Below are positions 31,163 to 33,116 of a stretch of DNA of 33,116 bases, piece after piece. Numbering within the stretch: position 1 is the stretch's first letter; each line of letters opens with the position of its first letter. The stretch is from Reclinomonas americana ATCC 50394 (lineage: Eukaryota > Jakobida > Jakobea > Jakobida): positions 262,093-295,208 of the forward strand of contig PS015026.1 of the NCBI GenBank assembly GCA_048213135.1. Direction: 5' to 3'. The notes under the pieces are model-generated. The model searched no databases, was not told the DNA's origin, and saw nothing but the letters and a program-made list of their open reading frames with translations. The position numbers were made by a program, and so were the translations under genes.

Positions 31163-31279
31163 ATTTTCTGTCGCGCTCACCGAACCTTCGTGTATGGAAC
31201 GGTATCGGCGTGATCACCCACCAGTGTGTTGTAGTTTGAATCAGCAAAGCTGTCGTTGATGATGCAGTTGCTGATATTC

Positions 31280-31287
31280 TGACGTCA
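31280..31287. promoter_or_regulatory. CRE-like palindrome TGACGTCA
   Basis: Exact match to the bZIP (CREB/ATF) consensus octamer, about 425 bp upstream of the + GTPase gene start. An octamer can occur by chance, so its function is a guess. Confidence 0.3.
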
Positions 31288-31711
31288 AATAATCGCAAAG
31301 ATGCTGTCGGGATGTCGAGTAATATCGGAAATCGCGATCGGACCGACCGAGTTCGCCAACCATTTCCGGGTACAGAGAGAATCACGCCGCGGCCACTCCT
31401 GCCTCCTGCAGGAAGAACACCATCCCACCTCCCGAACACACGGTGCCGCACAGCAATTCGGAAAGCAGAAAAACTCGCCTCTTGAATCCGACCGTTACGC
31501 TGGGCGGAATTTTCATTTTGTCAGTGCTGTACCTGTTCGTTGCGCGCGCACGCGTGCCTCTCATCACACACACACTTGTGCACTCGCGCGACAGACAGAC
31601 AGACACACGCGCACGCGCATACGTACGTACATAGAGAGAGAAACACACACACACAGTGCTCCTCCACACACACGCGCGCGCGCTTTGACAGAGGCGTGCT
31701 GGTGAGAAGAA

Positions 31712-33116
31712 ATGCATCAGCGCGCTCGTCGACCGCGCATGCGGTCGGTGCTGGAGCAGCACGCTGGGGGCTTTGATGACGACGATGGGTACGTCGATGC
31801 GGGTGGAGGCGCAGCCACAGCAGCAGGAGGCGCAGGCATGGTGGCGGCCAGTGACAGTTCAGATGGTGGTGTGGGTGGCTCACCGCCGTCCTCGCGACGC
31901 GGTCGCCAACGAGAGCATCACGTGCAACGACAACTTCAGCAGCCGCCGCCTACACAAGGTGCGCCGCGACCAGTTGCGGCAAAGGCGGTGGCGGCGAGTG
32001 CAACAATCCCTCCCACGGCGGCCGCCTTGGCCAAGAGTGGTGGGCNNNNNNNNNNNNNNNNNNNNNNNNNNNNNNNNNNNNNNNNNNNNNNNNNNNNNNN
32101 NNNNNNNNNNNNNNNNNNNNNNNNNNNNNNNNNNNNNNNNNNNNNNNNNNNNNNNNNNNNNNNNNNNNNNNNNNNNNNNNNNNNNNNNNNNNNNNNNNNN
32201 NNNNNNNNNNNNNNNNNNNNNNNNNNNNNNNNNNNNNNNNNNNNNNNNNNNNNNNNNNNNNNNNNNNNNNNNNNNNNNNNNNNNNNNNNNNNNNNNNNNN
32301 NNNNNNNNNNNNNNNNNNNNNNNNNNNNNNNNNNNNNNNNNNNNNNNNNNNNNNNNNNNNNNNNNNNNNNNNNNNNNNNNNNNNNNNNNNNNNNNNNNNN
32401 NNNNNNNNNNNNNNNNNNNNNNNNNNNNNNNNNNNNNNNNNNNNNNNNNNNNNNNNNNNNNNNNNNNNNNNNNNNNNNNNNNNNNNNNNNNNNNNNNNNN
32501 NNNNNNNNNNNNNNNNNNNNNNNNNNNNNNNNNNNNNNNNNNNNNNNNNNNNNNNNNNNNNNNNNNNNNNNNNNNNNNNNNNNNNNNNNNNNNNNNNNNN
32601 NNNNNNNNNNNNNNNNNNNNNNNNNNNNNNNNNNNNNNNGTGAGCGCGACGCCACCTACGAGGATGAGTTTGAGCGTGAGTACGATGACGATGACGAGGA
32701 GGAGGAGGGACAGCGAGACGAGGACGACGACGAGAGATCAGCAGCACAGCGACGTCGAGGACCGCCCACTGCAGGCGGTCCAACTGCCAGCCCCGGTTCC
32801 GTCATGGTGACCGTGGTGCCGCCGTCCACCTACTATGATATTAGAAGAGGCGAGAGTGATGGCGCGAGTGGCGGCGTGCCCATGGCTGTCCAGAGAGCAA
32901 GACGAAATTCGTACGTGCAAGACCTGACAACGGCCACGACCAAGCGGAAGCCTCCATCACAGCAGGCTGCGGGTCTTATTGAGATGAAGTTGCGTGTGTC
33001 ACGGAGGGGCGGGGGGCGCGTTTCGATATCTGACACATTGCGTTTTATTGTGTTGTCGCAGATGTGTCGTGTTTGGCGACAGGGGCACTGGCAAGAGCAG
33101 CCTGTGCACGAGGTTT
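31712..33116 (+). CDS. Ras-superfamily GTPase with long disordered N-terminal extension (partial at right edge, internal gap)
   Basis: The start is ATG 31712 (MHQRARRPRMRSVLEQHAGG). The extension is Gly/Ala/Gln/Pro-rich, interrupted by 594 N, then strongly acidic (EREYDDDDEEEEGQRDEDDD) and basic/Ser-rich (RRNSYVQDLTTATTKRKPPS). An intron 32989-33061 (GTTGCGT donor, GTCGCAG acceptor) joins IEMK to CVVFGDRGTGKSSLCTRF, a G1/P-loop GxxxxGKS of a small GTPase after a beta-1 strand, running off the window. At least 350 residues precede the P-loop if the gap size is right, unlike ordinary Rab/Ras proteins, where it lies within about 10-20 residues. Later G-motifs are not visible, so the subfamily (Rab, Ras, Miro/ROCO-like) is open. 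Confidence 0.6.
   Translation, partial: MHQRARRPRMRSVLEQHAGGFDDDDGYVDAGGGAATAAGGAGMVAASDSSDGGVGGSPPSSRRGRQREHHVQRQLQQPPPTQGAPRPVAAKAVAASATIPPTAAALAKSGGXXXXXXXXXXXXXXXXXXXXXXXXXXXXXXXXXXXXXXXXXXXXXXXXXXXXXXXXXXXXXXXXXXXXXXXXXXXXXXXXXXXXXXXXXXXXXXXXXXXXXXXXXXXXXXXXXXXXXXXXXXXXXXXXXXXXXXXXXXXXXXXXXXXXXXXXXXXXXXXXXXXXXXXXXXXXXXXXXXXXXXXXXXXXXXXXXXXXXXXERDATYEDEFEREYDDDDEEEEGQRDEDDDERSAAQRRRGPPTAGGPTASPGSVMVTVVPPSTYYDIRRGESDGASGGVPMAVQRARRNSYVQDLTTATTKRKPPSQQAAGLIEMKLRVSRRGGGRVSISDTLRFIVLSQMCRVWRQGHWQEQPVHEV
32046..32639. other. Assembly gap (594 N)
   Basis: A run of 594 N inside the N-terminal extension of the GTPase gene. The frame is the same on both sides if the gap length is exact. Confidence 0.99.

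Larger units (their letters stand above)
30759..31711. other. About 950-bp divergent intergenic region with palindromes
   Basis: It lies between the starts of two divergent genes and is clearly longer than the other divergent spacers here. It contains GTTCGA iterations (about 30980-31000), a 9-bp inverted repeat (31134-31142 with 31154-31162), a TGACGTCA palindrome (31280-31287) and CA/GA microsatellites (31567-31680). A frame at 31002-31259 (85 codons) is open but has no recognised domain. Confidence 0.5.

Overview
This is a stretch of nuclear DNA from a GC-rich, intron-dense, compact microbial eukaryote. The evidence is that coding stretches are broken every 100-300 bases by GT...AG introns, mostly about 59-75 nt, with simple CA, CT, GA and TTTC repeats concentrated in introns. 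Products include a complete-looking SMC6, an RPA1-like protein, two type II glycosyltransferases and the start of a Ras-superfamily GTPase. I cannot assign the species: the features would fit several protist lineages. No rRNA, tRNA, CRISPR or transposon genes were seen. Gaps of N lie at 5804-5823, 6613-6660, 17331-18098 and 32046-32639.

Layout, left to right: the 3' end of a Ser/Asp-rich + gene (1-877); a - gene of unknown function with a poly-Thr tract and a possible membrane segment (935-2323); a + single-pass membrane coiled-coil gene (2382-3371); SMC6 on - (3458-9075); a long + gene with a conserved WSP/ERR/FKID/CTSLRV block and CxxC pairs (9187-14058); a long - gene with a C2-like N-terminus and a coiled-coil C-terminus (14127-18398); a + coiled-coil gene (18466-20130); a + RPA1-like gene (20255-22402); two glycosyltransferase paralogues facing each other tail to tail (23243-24993 + and 25036-26879 -); a + TPR gene with a C-terminal membrane anchor (26895-28698); a - gene with a CxxC/HxC cluster and C-terminal coiled coil (28821-30758); and a + gene with a long disordered N-terminus leading into a P-loop GTPase that runs off the window (31712->33116).

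Genes mostly alternate strand, so nearly all intergenic space is either a short divergent promoter (about 15 to 110 bp between start codons) or a short convergent spacer (about 40 to 120 bp between stops). Two intergenic stretches are longer, 22403-23242 and 30759-31711. The genes do not form one pathway. SMC6 (Smc5/6 complex) and the RPA1-like protein both belong to DNA maintenance but are 11 kb apart in the window.

Three points stand out. First, the SMC6 hinge region (5824-6612) sits on the wrong strand between two N gaps, which is best explained as a flipped contig. Second, at least a dozen introns in seven genes start with GTTGCG(T) instead of a standard donor; this reads like the common GTGCGT donor with one inserted T. 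Third, there is a tail-to-tail paralogue pair of DxD glycosyltransferases with shared intron positions.
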